The notes: a model not told the origin generated them from the letters alone. DNA of 64,000 nucleotides from Paraburkholderia bannensis (GCF_014200455.1 NZ_JACHBW010000015.1:1-64000); one strand, 5' to 3'. Positions 17,290 through 26,453 are shown, counted from the first letter of the stretch. Made by a program: numbers and translations.

Positions 17290-17338
17290 TTATCCACGAA
17301 ATCTGTGGATAAATCCGCCATCGCACGACTTGTCCACA
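17290..17338. promoter_or_regulatory. DnaA-box cluster in the gntP-like/FMN reductase gap
   Basis: Within the 336-bp gap 17121-17456 there are three DnaA-type 9-mers in 49 bp: TTATCCACG (17290-17298), TGTGGATAA (17304-17312, perfect on the minus strand) and TTGTCCACA (17330-17338). The first two form an inverted repeat around a 7-bp spacer. The rest of the gap holds no visible gene. Confidence 0.65.
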
Positions 17339-17456
17339 ACCCCTCCTCCTCGCCGGACACTCAGGCATAGGCGACTCGACACTCGCGCCTATGATGTCGG
17401 TTCGAGCTACCCTGCGCTTCGCGCGCGCTTTCGAGAACCCCGAGGAGGACACTGAG

Positions 17457-18011
17457 ATGGCCTATCAAGTTGCGGTCGTAGTTGGCAGTCTGCGCAAGGA
17501 ATCGTTCAACCGTCAGCTCGCGCATGCCGTGACGTCACTGGCGCCTGCCGATTTTTCTTTCGAGTTTCTCGACATTGGCGCGCTGCCGCTCTACAGCCAG
17601 GATTACGACGCCGACTTTCCCGAAGTCGCGCGCCAGTTCAAGCAAAAGATCGAAGCCGCCGACGCGGTGCTGTTCGTGACGCCCGAATACAACCGCTCGA
17701 TTCCCGGCGTGCTGAAGAATGCGATCGATTGGGGTTCGCGCCCGTGGGGCAAGAATTCGTGGTCCGGAAAACCGGGAGCGGTGCTGGGCACGTCGCCGGG
17801 CGCGATCGGCACGGCGCTTTCACAGGCGCATCTGCGCAATGTGCTGGCGTATCTCGATGTGGCGACCCTCGGCCAGCCCGAAATGTTCATCAAGCACGAC
17901 GCGAGCCGGATCAACGAAAAAGGCGAGATCGTGAACGACGACACGCGCAAATTTCTGCAGACTTTCGTCGATCGCTATGCGGAATGGGTGAAGCGGCAAC
18001 TCGGCCGCTGA
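17457..18011 (+). CDS. NADPH-dependent FMN reductase (ChrR/YieF-like)
   Basis: The product is 184 aa with a flavodoxin-like fold: VAVVVGSLRKESFNRQLA at the N-terminus for FMN phosphate, then LFVTPEYNRSIPGVLKNAIDWGSRP, the signature of the NADPH-dependent FMN reductase family. Such enzymes reduce quinones, chromate or azo compounds with two electrons and protect against oxidative stress. A GAGGAGG ribosome site fixes the ATG at 17457. It appears to be a single-gene unit. Confidence 0.92.
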   Translation: MAYQVAVVVGSLRKESFNRQLAHAVTSLAPADFSFEFLDIGALPLYSQDYDADFPEVARQFKQKIEAADAVLFVTPEYNRSIPGVLKNAIDWGSRPWGKNSWSGKPGAVLGTSPGAIGTALSQAHLRNVLAYLDVATLGQPEMFIKHDASRINEKGEIVNDDTRKFLQTFVDRYAEWVKRQLGR

Positions 18012-18074
18012 GCGGTGACAAGGAAGCGACGAGGGCTCACACGCCAGACGCATGCGCCCTCGCCTTCAAGACCA

Positions 18075-18872
18075 TCAATGCAACGTCGGAGGCGTGCCGG
18101 TCACGGGGCGATCCGGCGCGTCGGACGCACGGTGATCGTGTGAGTCTTCTTCGTATTCGATGAATTCGTCGGGAATGCGCGGCGCGCTCGTGCTGGACGC
18201 CTGGGTGGCCTGGGGCGCACCGGGCACCTCGACTCGCGCGTGTGTCTCCCGAGCCGCTACCGGCGAACCCATCACCGCGCCTGCGCCCGGCGCACTGGCC
18301 GAAGCCAGCACCGTCGCTTCGGCCTCATTCCACGGGCGCCCCTCGGCGGCCGCGTGTTCCGGACTCGCCGCTGCCAGTGGCGCCTGAGACCCGGCGCTCT
18401 CGCCCGGAGCCGAGCGGCGTCGCATCGCTTCGGCGATACCGGCAAGGCCCAGTTCTTCGAGCGCCGAATGTTCGCGCACGACCGGATCGGCGTCCGCCGA
18501 TGCCCACGTCCAGCTTCCGCCGCGAATCGCGACTTCGAGCGCGCGTTCGTCTCGCAGCGTCTCGCGTGCGAGTTCGGCGTGTGCCTCGTCGCTGACCCGC
18601 ACGCCAATCAACACGTTGCCTTCCGGCATCGCGGCGGCGCCAGCCGTGCCCGGTGCATGAGGCGCGGGTTCGGGCACCGCGCCCGCATTGGCGCGCACAT
18701 CGCCGGTCGTAGAGAAAAAGCTGGAGACGAGCCGCTCGATGCCCGCCAGCACGCCGGCTTCATGCACGGGCAATTCGATGTCGCTCGCCGGGAAACCGCG
18801 TTGGAGCAGCGCCTGCTGCGCATGCTGAGCGGCGTCATAGGTCTCGAACAGACCGGTCACGGTTTGTCTCAT
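18075..18872 (-). CDS. stress-protein-like protein with YflT-type N-terminal domain
   Basis: The product is 265 aa. The N-terminal 50 residues (TVTGLFETYDAAQHAQQALL, then RGFPASDIEL) resemble the heat-induced YflT / general stress 17M domain that occurs in many Burkholderiales proteins. The middle repeats a short ligand-like strand pattern (VLIGVRVSDEAHAELARETL). The C-terminal 130 residues are Ala/Pro/Glu-rich and probably disordered. Function is unknown; soluble and cytoplasmic is likely, as no signal peptide is seen. It lies alone between two unrelated genes. Confidence 0.75.
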   Translation of the reverse strand: MRQTVTGLFETYDAAQHAQQALLQRGFPASDIELPVHEAGVLAGIERLVSSFFSTTGDVRANAGAVPEPAPHAPGTAGAAAMPEGNVLIGVRVSDEAHAELARETLRDERALEVAIRGGSWTWASADADPVVREHSALEELGLAGIAEAMRRRSAPGESAGSQAPLAAASPEHAAAEGRPWNEAEATVLASASAPGAGAVMGSPVAARETHARVEVPGAPQATQASSTSAPRIPDEFIEYEEDSHDHRASDAPDRPVTGTPPTLH

Positions 18873-18974
18873 GGCTCACTCACTCCTCATGGTTACAGCG
18901 CAATGGTGTCGCAATCCGCATGCCACGGATCCGGCGCGCGCCACCCAATCGCACGATTTCACCAGCCGCGCGAT

Positions 18975-21362
18975 CTAGAGCGTCGCGTCGCGCTCCCGCT
19001 GTCCGCGCGTCTGGCGCTCGCGCCGGATCGCTTCGAGCATCTTCTCAAGCAGCGCGATATCGAACGGTTTCGACAGTACGCGCACGTCCACGTGGCGCGC
19101 GCGTTCGAGTTCTTCCGCGTAGCCGGTCACAAGGATCACGGGCAGCGTGGGGTCGCGCTGTTGCAGCGCTTCCGCGAGATCGATGCCGTTCATCTCGCCC
19201 GGCATGTGAATGTCCGACAGCACCAGATCGAAGTACGGCGCGTCGGCGTCATCCAGGCGATCCGCACGCGCCGCATCGATAAGCGTGAGCGCACTCGCCG
19301 CGTCGCTCGCGCAGGTGACGTGATGGTCCATCATCTGCAACAGCGCCTCGGTGCCCGCCGCGACTTCGTCATTGTCCTCGACGAGCAGCACGCGCAGACC
19401 TTGCGGCGGATTCGTGCTGTCCTCGCGCGGCGCGGGTTCGCGTTTCGGCGCCGGCGCGGCGGCCGCGCGCGGCAGATAAAGATGCACCGAGGTGCCTGCG
19501 CCGATCGCACTGTCGATCGCGGCAAGCCCGCCCGAGCGCTCACAGAACGCGAACACCTGCGGCAACCCGAGACCGGTGCCCATGCCCTTCGGCTTGGTGG
19601 TGTAAAGCGGTTCGAAGGCGCGGGCGAGCACATCGGGCGACATGCCGACCCCCGTGTCCTCCAGTGAAACATGCACGAAATCGCCGTCGAGCGGGAAGCC
19701 CTCCCCCGGCCGGAACGCCATGTTGCGCGCGTGCACCGTGAAGCGGCCGCCGTTGGGCATCGCATCGCGCGCGTTCACGGCCAGATTGATCAGCGCGAGT
19801 TCGAACTCGGCGACGTCGACCAGCACCGGCCAGACGTCTTCATCGAGATCGACAACGAGCGAGACCTTCGCGCCGAGCGACGCGCGCAGCAGTTCCCGGC
19901 ATGCGGGCAGCCAGCGGCCGACGTGGATGGTTTCGTTGCGCAGCGGCTGCTTGCGCGCGACGCCGAGCAACTGGCGCGTGAGCGACTGCCCGCTCTTGAG
20001 CGCGCGCTCGACCGCGGACAGCTCGCGCTCCAGACCCGCCGTGCCGCGCCGACGCGCGATCTGCACATTGGCGGAGACGATCATCAGCAGATTGTTGAAG
20101 TCGTGCGCGACGCTGCCGACCAGATTGCCAAGCGCTTCCATCTTGCGCGACTGCCGGTAGGCCGATTCGATCGAGCGTCGCATCGATGCTTCGGCCTGCC
20201 AGCGCTCCCACGCTTCCTCTTCGGCGGCGAGGCGGCGCAGCGACAGCCAGATCACGCACCAAAGCGCAATCGACGGCGTGAACATCGAAATCAGCAGCAC
20301 GCTCAGATGCCGATACCATCCGGCCCAGATCGCCGAGGCGCGATAGGCGCAGGTCACGTAGACCGGGTAGGCGCCCACCCGGCGAAACGCCACGATGGCA
20401 TTGCCGCCGAGCAACTGCGAATGCATGCGCACGACGCCGGAATCCTTGCCGAGCGCGAGTGCCGCGGCGAACGGCGTGCCGGGCGTGATGGTCTCGGGAA
20501 CCACGGCGCCGGACGCTGGCCGCGTTCCAGACGCCGCGTGCGCAGGGGCCGCAGCGCGCGGCGGCGGTTCGAACGCGAGAATCGCGCCGTCGCTGCGCAC
20601 CAGGCCGAGCGCCATCGGCGAGTCGTCGCCGAGCAACTCGCTATAGAACTTGTTGAAGTAATGGGGGCGCAGCGCCACCGAGACGAGACCGGCGAACTGC
20701 CCGGCGGCGTCGTGGCGCGCGATGCCGGTGTTGAACACGGTTTCGCCGCTCACCTGTCCCACCATCACGCGCGAGACGTGATCGAGCACATGGCCGGCGC
20801 GAATGCCCACGAAGTCGTCGCGCGTCGCAATCGAGATGGGCGGCGGCGGCGAGTAACGGCTGCTCGCGAGCAGCTCGCCATTGCGACCGAAGATCGACAC
20901 GGCGGCCACCTGCGGATAGCCGCCGCCAATCGCGTCGAGCTTCTCGTGGATCTGCGCTTCGTTCGCGCGGATGCCGTCGTCGTCGAGTTCTTCCACGCCA
21001 TCGACGATGCGCGCGTCGAGCGCGTCGTTCATGTCGAATACCTTGAGCGCATGCTCCTCGGCCACGCGCACGGTGCGCAGCGTGACGTCGGTCGCATCGG
21101 CCTCGCGCGTGCGCAGATCGCTCCACGCCATCGTCGCGACGTAGACGCAGGGCAGCACGATCGCGGCGAGCAACAGCGCGATCAGGGTGCGCCGGCGCAC
21201 CGTGAAGTCGTGGCCGGGCGCCGCCGGAAAAGGTGCTTCGTCGGTGCGCGGGGACGGCTGCAAACGGTCGTCTGGCCCTGCGGGCCGGTCGGGAATCATC
21301 GTACGGAGAAGGCTGGAAGACGCTGCGGAGCGTTTGACATCGCTTTTGAGATTGCTGTTCAC
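18975..21362 (-). CDS. membrane-bound hybrid histidine kinase
   Basis: The product is up to 795 aa. A transmembrane helix (about residues 58-80) precedes a periplasmic dCache-like sensor region that ends in a second transmembrane helix near 345-370. A HisKA domain follows with H-box GSVAHDFNNLLMI (His near residue 420), then a HATPase domain with N-box NLAVNARDAMPNGG and G-box GMGTGLGL, and a C-terminal receiver with SDIHMPGEMNG as phospho-acceptor site. The phosphorelay partner is not adjacent; the nearest single-domain receiver is in the divergent operon at 22063. The start is uncertain: a GTG at 21362 or an ATG at 21299, neither with a clear ribosome site. Confidence 0.92.
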   Translation of the reverse strand: MNSNLKSDVKRSAASSSLLRTMIPDRPAGPDDRLQPSPRTDEAPFPAAPGHDFTVRRRTLIALLLAAIVLPCVYVATMAWSDLRTREADATDVTLRTVRVAEEHALKVFDMNDALDARIVDGVEELDDDGIRANEAQIHEKLDAIGGGYPQVAAVSIFGRNGELLASSRYSPPPPISIATRDDFVGIRAGHVLDHVSRVMVGQVSGETVFNTGIARHDAAGQFAGLVSVALRPHYFNKFYSELLGDDSPMALGLVRSDGAILAFEPPPRAAAPAHAASGTRPASGAVVPETITPGTPFAAALALGKDSGVVRMHSQLLGGNAIVAFRRVGAYPVYVTCAYRASAIWAGWYRHLSVLLISMFTPSIALWCVIWLSLRRLAAEEEAWERWQAEASMRRSIESAYRQSRKMEALGNLVGSVAHDFNNLLMIVSANVQIARRRGTAGLERELSAVERALKSGQSLTRQLLGVARKQPLRNETIHVGRWLPACRELLRASLGAKVSLVVDLDEDVWPVLVDVAEFELALINLAVNARDAMPNGGRFTVHARNMAFRPGEGFPLDGDFVHVSLEDTGVGMSPDVLARAFEPLYTTKPKGMGTGLGLPQVFAFCERSGGLAAIDSAIGAGTSVHLYLPRAAAAPAPKREPAPREDSTNPPQGLRVLLVEDNDEVAAGTEALLQMMDHHVTCASDAASALTLIDAARADRLDDADAPYFDLVLSDIHMPGEMNGIDLAEALQQRDPTLPVILVTGYAEELERARHVDVRVLSKPFDIALLEKMLEAIRRERQTRGQRERDATL

Positions 21363-22062
21363 ATGATAAACGACCGCGCTGGCCTCGCCGTGTTCGTCGC
21401 CCTGTTCATCGCCGTGTTCAAGAAGCCTTCACTCAGCCATGCAGATATGCAGATAGCATGCGGACGCATTCATTCGGAACCGGTATAGGCAAAGTAAGGC
21501 GATTTTTCCGCCAGAGATGTCGATTGCGCGAAAATCCATGTAGCGCAAACGTACACAAAAGGATAATCTGCGGACTTCAATTAAGGGATCGATCATTTAT
21601 TTCCCGAAATCCTTGAAAATAAGTCGTTTTCGTTCGCTGAACGATTATCGTCGAGTTGCATTTGTTTCCATTTGCTTCGAAAATCCCGAACACGCTAAAT
21701 AACATTTCCAGACTTGGATGTTGTCTACCGCGCCGTCTGGTGTTTTCGATCTGTAAGCCGGGATGGAAAACCGAAAACACACGGCATAAAAAGGGGTTGC
21801 TTCCGTCAGACTGGCGAGGGTCGCCGCTGCTGCCGGGCCGCCCGGCGTCACGCACGCTGACGGCTTTGCTGCTTCCCATCGACTGTCCGGGCGCCCGCCC
21901 GTCCCTTTCGTCGAAACGGCGAAAGGCTGGTCGGCTGGCCGCCGAAACGCGGACGATTCCATGCTTTACGCATAAAATGCGCGCGCCCCTAAAGCTTTTG
22001 CGCGCGCCGCCGTTAATACGTCTTAACGCATTCCGTCCAACGCACACTCACTCCGCATATCC
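21363..22062. other. 700-bp intergenic region between divergent signalling genes
   Basis: I see no convincing gene here; the one longer reading frame (minus strand, 21577-22047) has no family resemblance or ribosome site. Base composition is lower in G+C at 21490-21720. Near the right end there is a GCGCGCGC stem (21979-21986 with 22000-22007), then an inverted repeat CGTTAA-N6-TTAACG at 22011-22028, 34 bp before the receiver gene. Confidence 0.6.
22011..22028. promoter_or_regulatory. inverted repeat upstream of REC-CheC-GGDEF operon
   Basis: CGTTAA and TTAACG are separated by 6 bp, making a symmetric regulator-sized site 34 bp before the ATG at 22063. The binding protein is unknown. Confidence 0.45.
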
Positions 22063-22431
22063 ATGTCCTTACCCATCGTGATCGCCGACGATTCGCTGCT
22101 AGCCCGCAAGGTGCTCACGAAGGCGCTTCCCGAGGACTGGGACGTCGAGATTTCCTACGCGTCGAACGGGAAAGAAGCGCTGGCGCACTATCGCGCCGGG
22201 CGTGCGCCGGTCATGTTTCTCGACCTTACGATGCCCGACATGACGGGCTTCCAGGTCCTCGAAGCGCTCCAGCACGAGGACCTCAACACCTTCGTGATCG
22301 TCGTTTCCGCCGATGTCCAGCCGCGCGCCCAGGAGCGCGCGCTGGCGCTTGGCGCGATGGCGTTTGTGCCGAAGCCGGTCACCCAGGAAGCGCTGCTACC
22401 CATCCTGAAGGAGTACGGGTTGTATGCCTGA
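22063..22431 (+). CDS. single-domain response regulator (CheY-like)
   Basis: The product is 122 aa: a receiver domain alone. It has the acidic pair in IADDSLLARKVL, the phospho-acceptor Asp54 in VMFLDLTMPDMTG, the conserved Ser in VVSADVQ, and the Lys in FVPKPV. With no output domain it must act by protein contact. The next gene overlaps its last 8 bases and encodes a CheC-like phosphatase, which strongly suggests that one as its partner. The cognate kinase is not in the operon. Confidence 0.93.
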   Translation: MSLPIVIADDSLLARKVLTKALPEDWDVEISYASNGKEALAHYRAGRAPVMFLDLTMPDMTGFQVLEALQHEDLNTFVIVVSADVQPRAQERALALGAMAFVPKPVTQEALLPILKEYGLYA

Positions 22432-23047
22432 TCGAGTGTTCACGGAACTGCAGCGCGACGCCCTGCAGGAGATCGCCAATCTTGGCATGGGCCAGGCGGC
22501 CACGCGGCTGTCGGGTCTGCTCAATGCGTTTATCGAACTATCGGTGCCGCGCGTTCGCGTGGTGGCGGTGCGCGAGGCGGCGCAGGCGCTGCGCGAGATG
22601 ACTGGCATCGACGGTCCGGTCACGGCGGTGCGACAGGGCTTTCGCTCCGAGATCAAGGGCGAGGCGCTGGTGATCTGCCGCAGCGGCGAGATCGGCGAAC
22701 TGGGCGCGCTGGTGGGCGGCCCGTTCGCGGAATCGGCGTGGGACGCGCTGACGGAACAGGAACTGATTTTCGACGTGGCGAACGTGCTGACGGGTGCATG
22801 CGTATCGTCGATGCTCGACCAGCTCGGGCGCCTGCCGGTGTTTTCGCAGCCGGGCTTGCTCGGCGAGGCCGTCACGCTCGACGAAGTGTTCCAGCCGGGG
22901 CTGCTGGCCTGGGATCTGGCGCTGCTCGTCGAGGTCAATTTCGCGCTGGAAGACCAGCGCTTTCGCGCGCATCTCGTCATGCTGATGGCCGAGGAGTCGA
23001 TTTATCATGTGAGCCGCGCCATTGACGCCATGCTCCATAGCCTATGA
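22424..23047 (+). CDS. CheC-like phosphatase
   Basis: The product is 207 aa. It has two CheC half-motifs: LQEIANLGMGQAATRLSGLL near residue 15-34, with the catalytic Glu and Asn, and LIFDVANVLTGACVSSML near residue 110, where Asp replaces the second Glu. CheC/CheX/FliY proteins dephosphorylate CheY-type receivers. It overlaps the receiver gene by 8 bp and the diguanylate cyclase gene by 4 bp (ATGA), so the three are translationally coupled. No chemotaxis genes are nearby, so the role is probably in c-di-GMP control rather than flagellar motor switching. Confidence 0.9.
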   Translation: MPDRVFTELQRDALQEIANLGMGQAATRLSGLLNAFIELSVPRVRVVAVREAAQALREMTGIDGPVTAVRQGFRSEIKGEALVICRSGEIGELGALVGGPFAESAWDALTEQELIFDVANVLTGACVSSMLDQLGRLPVFSQPGLLGEAVTLDEVFQPGLLAWDLALLVEVNFALEDQRFRAHLVMLMAEESIYHVSRAIDAMLHSL

Positions 23048-24000
23048 CTACCCCTGCTTCATCGCCTTCGCTGTCTGACCTCGTCGCGGAGCGTGTTGGT
23101 TTCGGCATCTTCGTGCTCGATCGCGAGATGAATGTGCTGATGTGGAACCGCTTCATGCAGGACCACAGCGGCGTGCCGGCCGAAGAGGTGATCGGCCGCC
23201 CGGTCTTCGAACGTTTCCCTGAACTGCCCCGCGCCTGGCTCGCGCGCAAGGTCGAGAGCGTGTTCCAGCTCGGCAGCTTTGCGTTCAGCTCGTGGGAGCA
23301 GCGCCCTTACCTGTTCCGCTTCGATCACGACCGGCCCATCACGGGCGGCGTCGATTACATGCAGCAGGATTGCACCTTCATGCCGCTCATGCGCGATCGT
23401 GAAGTGATCGCCGTCTGTGTGACGATCACCGACGTCACCCATGTGAGCATGGTGCAGCGCGAGCGCGAGGAGGCCGTCGCCAAGCTGCGCGAATACGCCG
23501 ATCGCGACGGGCTCACCGGCATCGGCAACCGGCGTTATTTCGAAACGCGTCTCGCCGAGGAGTTCTCGCGCTGGCAGCGTTACGGCGGCGATATGTCCGT
23601 GCTGCTGTTCGATCTCGACCACTTCAAGAAGATCAACGACGAATTCGGTCACGTGGCCGGCGACACGGTGCTGCGCACGATGGCGCAGCGCGTGGCGGGC
23701 GTGGTGCGCAAGGAAGATATTTTCGGGCGCTTCGGCGGCGAGGAATTCGCGCTGCTGCTGCCGTGCACGCCGCTCGACGACGCCATGCACGTAGCCGAAA
23801 AGATCCGCCATACCATCGGCGACACGCCGGTGGATGTGCAGGGCGACGTCGTGGCCGTGACGGCGAGCGTGGGCGCGGCTTCGGCGCGGCCGGGCTCGAA
23901 CGATTACGAAGCGATGATCAACGAGGCCGATGCCGCGCTCTACAGCGCCAAACGCCAGGGTCGCAACCGCTCGGTGGTGCTGCTGCACGAGCTGAACTAA
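23044..24000 (+). CDS. PAS-GGDEF diguanylate cyclase
   Basis: The product is 318 aa. An N-terminal PAS domain (about residues 12-135, opening ERVGFGIFVLDREMNVLMWN) leads through a short linker helix to a GGDEF domain (about 150-315). The active-site motif is GGEEF near residue 231, with LTGIGNRRYFE and DLDHFKKINDEFGH intact, so it should make c-di-GMP. RKED, five residues before GGEEF, is a product-inhibition I-site. It is last in the receiver / CheC / cyclase operon, which suggests that receiver phosphorylation tunes its activity. Confidence 0.94.
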   Translation: MTTPASSPSLSDLVAERVGFGIFVLDREMNVLMWNRFMQDHSGVPAEEVIGRPVFERFPELPRAWLARKVESVFQLGSFAFSSWEQRPYLFRFDHDRPITGGVDYMQQDCTFMPLMRDREVIAVCVTITDVTHVSMVQREREEAVAKLREYADRDGLTGIGNRRYFETRLAEEFSRWQRYGGDMSVLLFDLDHFKKINDEFGHVAGDTVLRTMAQRVAGVVRKEDIFGRFGGEEFALLLPCTPLDDAMHVAEKIRHTIGDTPVDVQGDVVAVTASVGAASARPGSNDYEAMINEADAALYSAKRQGRNRSVVLLHELN

Positions 24001-24336
24001 CGGCTCGATAGCGATCGCAGCTTGCAGGGCGATTGCTGTGGAAATCGGCGAAATTAGCCGATGATCGCAACAAGATTCGCGCGCAATGCGCGATATCACG
24101 GGCTGGCGTCCCTCGCCGCCCGTTGCGGTCCCTGTTTCCTGAGCGTTTCCTGAATGCCCCCGACTGCGGCGGCAGGCAAAGGTTGATATACTTTTGGCCG
24201 TTTCCGGCCTCGGACCCTGAACGGCGTTCCGACAGGGCCGGTGCCTCGCGCGTGTCCGCGCGCGCGGGCGACCCGCGGCACGCGGGCCCGAATATCTGTA
24301 ACGCCCCGTCGAGGGCGCCCCCCAGCGGAGATCGTC
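24001..24336. other. leader/promoter gap before the hpnDE-shc-hpnG operon
   Basis: There is no gene in these 336 bp. A small hairpin ATCGGC-GAAATTA-GCCGAT lies near 24046-24063 after the cyclase gene. A -10-like TATACT occurs at 24187-24192 without a good -35; it is the best visible promoter candidate for the hopanoid operon. Confidence 0.4.
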
Positions 24337-25188
24337 TTGGCCGTTTCCAACCTCGTCGTGGACGATACACATCAGACCGATGCCGCCGCCGCTTCGTCGG
24401 GCAGCTCGTTTTATCTGGCGATGCGAATCCTGCCGGCTGCGCAGCGCGACGCCATGTATCAGGTCTACGCCTTTTGCCGCGCTGTCGACGACATCGCGGA
24501 TAGCGACCTGCCGCGCGCCGAGCGTGCGGCAGGGCTCGACCAATGGCGCGCCGATATCGACGCGTGCTATGCCGGCACGCCGCGCGCCTCGCTCGCGGCG
24601 CTCACGCGTCACATCCATACCTTCGGCCTGCAGCGCGAGGATTTCCACGCGATGATCGACGGCATGGCGATGGACGCCGCCGAAGACATCTGCGCCCCCG
24701 ACGAAGACACGCTCGACCTGTACTGCGACCGCGTCGCCAGTGCGGCGGGCCGCCTGTCGGTGAGAATTTTCGGGATGCAGGACGAGCCTGGCCGCCTGCT
24801 CTCGCATCACCTTGGGCGGGCGCTGCAACTCACCAACATCCTGCGCGACATCGACGAAGACGCCGATATCCGCCGCTGCTACCTGCCGCGCGAACTGCTC
24901 GCGCGCGAAGGCATCGCGGCGACCACGCCACACCAGATCGCCGCCGATCCGTCGCTGCCGCGCGTATGCGCGACGCTGGTCGAGCGCGCGCTCAAGCATT
25001 TCGCTGAAGCCGACGCGATCATGGACCGCACGCCGCGCGTGCAGGTCAAGGCGCCGCGCATCATGTCGGGCGTCTATCGCGTGCTGCTCGAACGCACCGT
25101 GGATCGCGGCTTCGACCTGCCGCGCCCGAAGGTTGTCAAACCGCGCGCGCGGCTTATGTGGATCGTGGCGCGCTACGCGCTGTTCTAA
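24337..25188 (+). CDS. hpnD: presqualene diphosphate synthase HpnD
   Basis: This squalene/phytoene-synthase-family enzyme joins two farnesyl diphosphates to presqualene diphosphate, the first step of the HpnCDE route to squalene. It is 283 aa. The Asp-rich motifs are AFCRAVDDIADS and QLTNILRDIDEDAD. The start chosen is a TTG at 24337 with CGGAG at good spacing, giving MAVSNLVVDD; the alternative GTG at 24241 adds 32 Arg/Pro-rich residues unlike the family. It is first in hpnD-hpnE-shc-hpnG and overlaps hpnE by one base (TAATG). Confidence 0.94.
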   Translation: MAVSNLVVDDTHQTDAAAASSGSSFYLAMRILPAAQRDAMYQVYAFCRAVDDIADSDLPRAERAAGLDQWRADIDACYAGTPRASLAALTRHIHTFGLQREDFHAMIDGMAMDAAEDICAPDEDTLDLYCDRVASAAGRLSVRIFGMQDEPGRLLSHHLGRALQLTNILRDIDEDADIRRCYLPRELLAREGIAATTPHQIAADPSLPRVCATLVERALKHFAEADAIMDRTPRVQVKAPRIMSGVYRVLLERTVDRGFDLPRPKVVKPRARLMWIVARYALF

Positions 25189-26438
25189 TGCCACGCCTCG
25201 TCCACGTGATCGGCGCGGGGCTCGCGGGTCTCGCGGCGGCCGTCCGGTTGCAGCGGCGTGGAGTGCAGATCGCACTGCACGAAGCCGCTGGACAGGCAGG
25301 TGGACGATGCCGTTCGTACTATGACCGCACGCTGGCGGCCACGCTCGACAGCGGCAACCACGTGGTGCTGGCGGGCCACGGCGAAACGCTCGACTACGCG
25401 CGCGCGATCGGCGCCGCCGACGCGTTCACCGGCCCGGACGAGCCGGCGTTCGCGTTCATGGATCTGGCGGCGCGCTCGCGCTGGAGCGTGCGTTTTTCGC
25501 GCTCGCGCCTGCCGCTGTGGATCGCCGACGCCAATGCGCGCGTACCCGGTACGCGCCTGCCTGACTATCTGACCGTGCTGCCGTTGCTGTTCGCGAGGCC
25601 CGGCCGCACCGTCGCGCAGACCATGCCGTGCGCGGGGCCGCTCTGGGAGCGCCTGCTGCGTCCGCTCTATCTCTGCGCGCTCAATATCGAGCCGCGCGAC
25701 GCCAGCGCGGAACTGGCGAGCGCGATGCTGCGCGAAGCGCTCTCCATCGGCGGCGAGGCTTTCCGGCCGCTAACGGCGCGCAATGGCCTTTCGAGCGCCT
25801 TCATCGACCCGGCGCTGCGCATGCTGCAACACGGCGGCGCGGCCATCCGCCTCGATTCGCCGCTGCAAGGCATTGCATTCGACGATGCGTCGCGTCGCGC
25901 CATCGCGCTCGATTTCGACAGTGGCCGTGTGCTGCTGGGCGCAGACGAAGCCGTTGTGCTGGCGGTGCCGGGCGCCGCGGCCTCGGCGCTGGTGCCGCAG
26001 CTTCAGGCGCCGCTGGAGCACACGGCGATCATCACGCTGCATTTCGCCGTCGATCCGCCGCCCGGGCTTGCCATGCCGATGGTCTTGATCAACGGCACGG
26101 CGGGCTGGCTCAACGCCGCGCCCGGCAGACTGAGCGCGACGATTCACGATGCGGGCACACTGTTGCGCCTCGCACCCGATGAACTCGCGCCGCGCGTCTG
26201 GGCCGATGTGGCGGCCGCCGCGTCGCTGCCCGTCGAGCCGCTGCCCGCGTGGCAGATCGCAAGCGATGCGCAGGCGGTGTTCGCCGCCACGCCGCAAGAG
26301 GAACTGCGCCGCCCGTCGGCGCGCACCCGCTGGAACAATTTGACGCTCGCGGGCGACTGGACGGCTACCGGTCTGCCCGCGTCGATCGAAGGCGCAATCC
26401 GCTCGGGCCGCAAGGCCGCGGATCTGCTCCTGTCTTGA
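25188..26438 (+). CDS. hpnE: hydroxysqualene dehydroxylase HpnE
   Basis: This FAD-dependent amine-oxidase-like enzyme reduces hydroxysqualene to squalene, the last step of the HpnC-HpnD-HpnE route. It is 416 aa. The N-terminus has the dinucleotide motif IGAGLAGLAAAVRL followed by GGRCRSYYD, and the C-terminus has LAGDWTATGLPASIEGAIRSG, which closes the FAD site. The ATG at 25188 overlaps the hpnD stop codon, indicating coupled translation. hpnC, the middle-step enzyme, is 18 kb away at 43854. Confidence 0.94.
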   Translation: MPRLVHVIGAGLAGLAAAVRLQRRGVQIALHEAAGQAGGRCRSYYDRTLAATLDSGNHVVLAGHGETLDYARAIGAADAFTGPDEPAFAFMDLAARSRWSVRFSRSRLPLWIADANARVPGTRLPDYLTVLPLLFARPGRTVAQTMPCAGPLWERLLRPLYLCALNIEPRDASAELASAMLREALSIGGEAFRPLTARNGLSSAFIDPALRMLQHGGAAIRLDSPLQGIAFDDASRRAIALDFDSGRVLLGADEAVVLAVPGAAASALVPQLQAPLEHTAIITLHFAVDPPPGLAMPMVLINGTAGWLNAAPGRLSATIHDAGTLLRLAPDELAPRVWADVAAAASLPVEPLPAWQIASDAQAVFAATPQEELRRPSARTRWNNLTLAGDWTATGLPASIEGAIRSGRKAADLLLS

Positions 26439-26453
26439 CACCAGGATGTATCG

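Noticed and set aside
21577..22047. 156-codon minus-strand frame in the 700-bp gap
   Set aside because: No ribosome site, no family resemblance and mixed codon use; treated as non-coding.
24046..24063. ATCGGC-GAAATTA-GCCGAT hairpin after the cyclase gene as terminator
   Set aside because: The stem is only 6 bp and there is no T run, so it is not called as a terminator.
23059..25275. 738-codon minus-strand frame opposite the cyclase and hpnD
   Set aside because: It spans two recognised plus-strand genes and their gap and has low-complexity composition; shadow frame.
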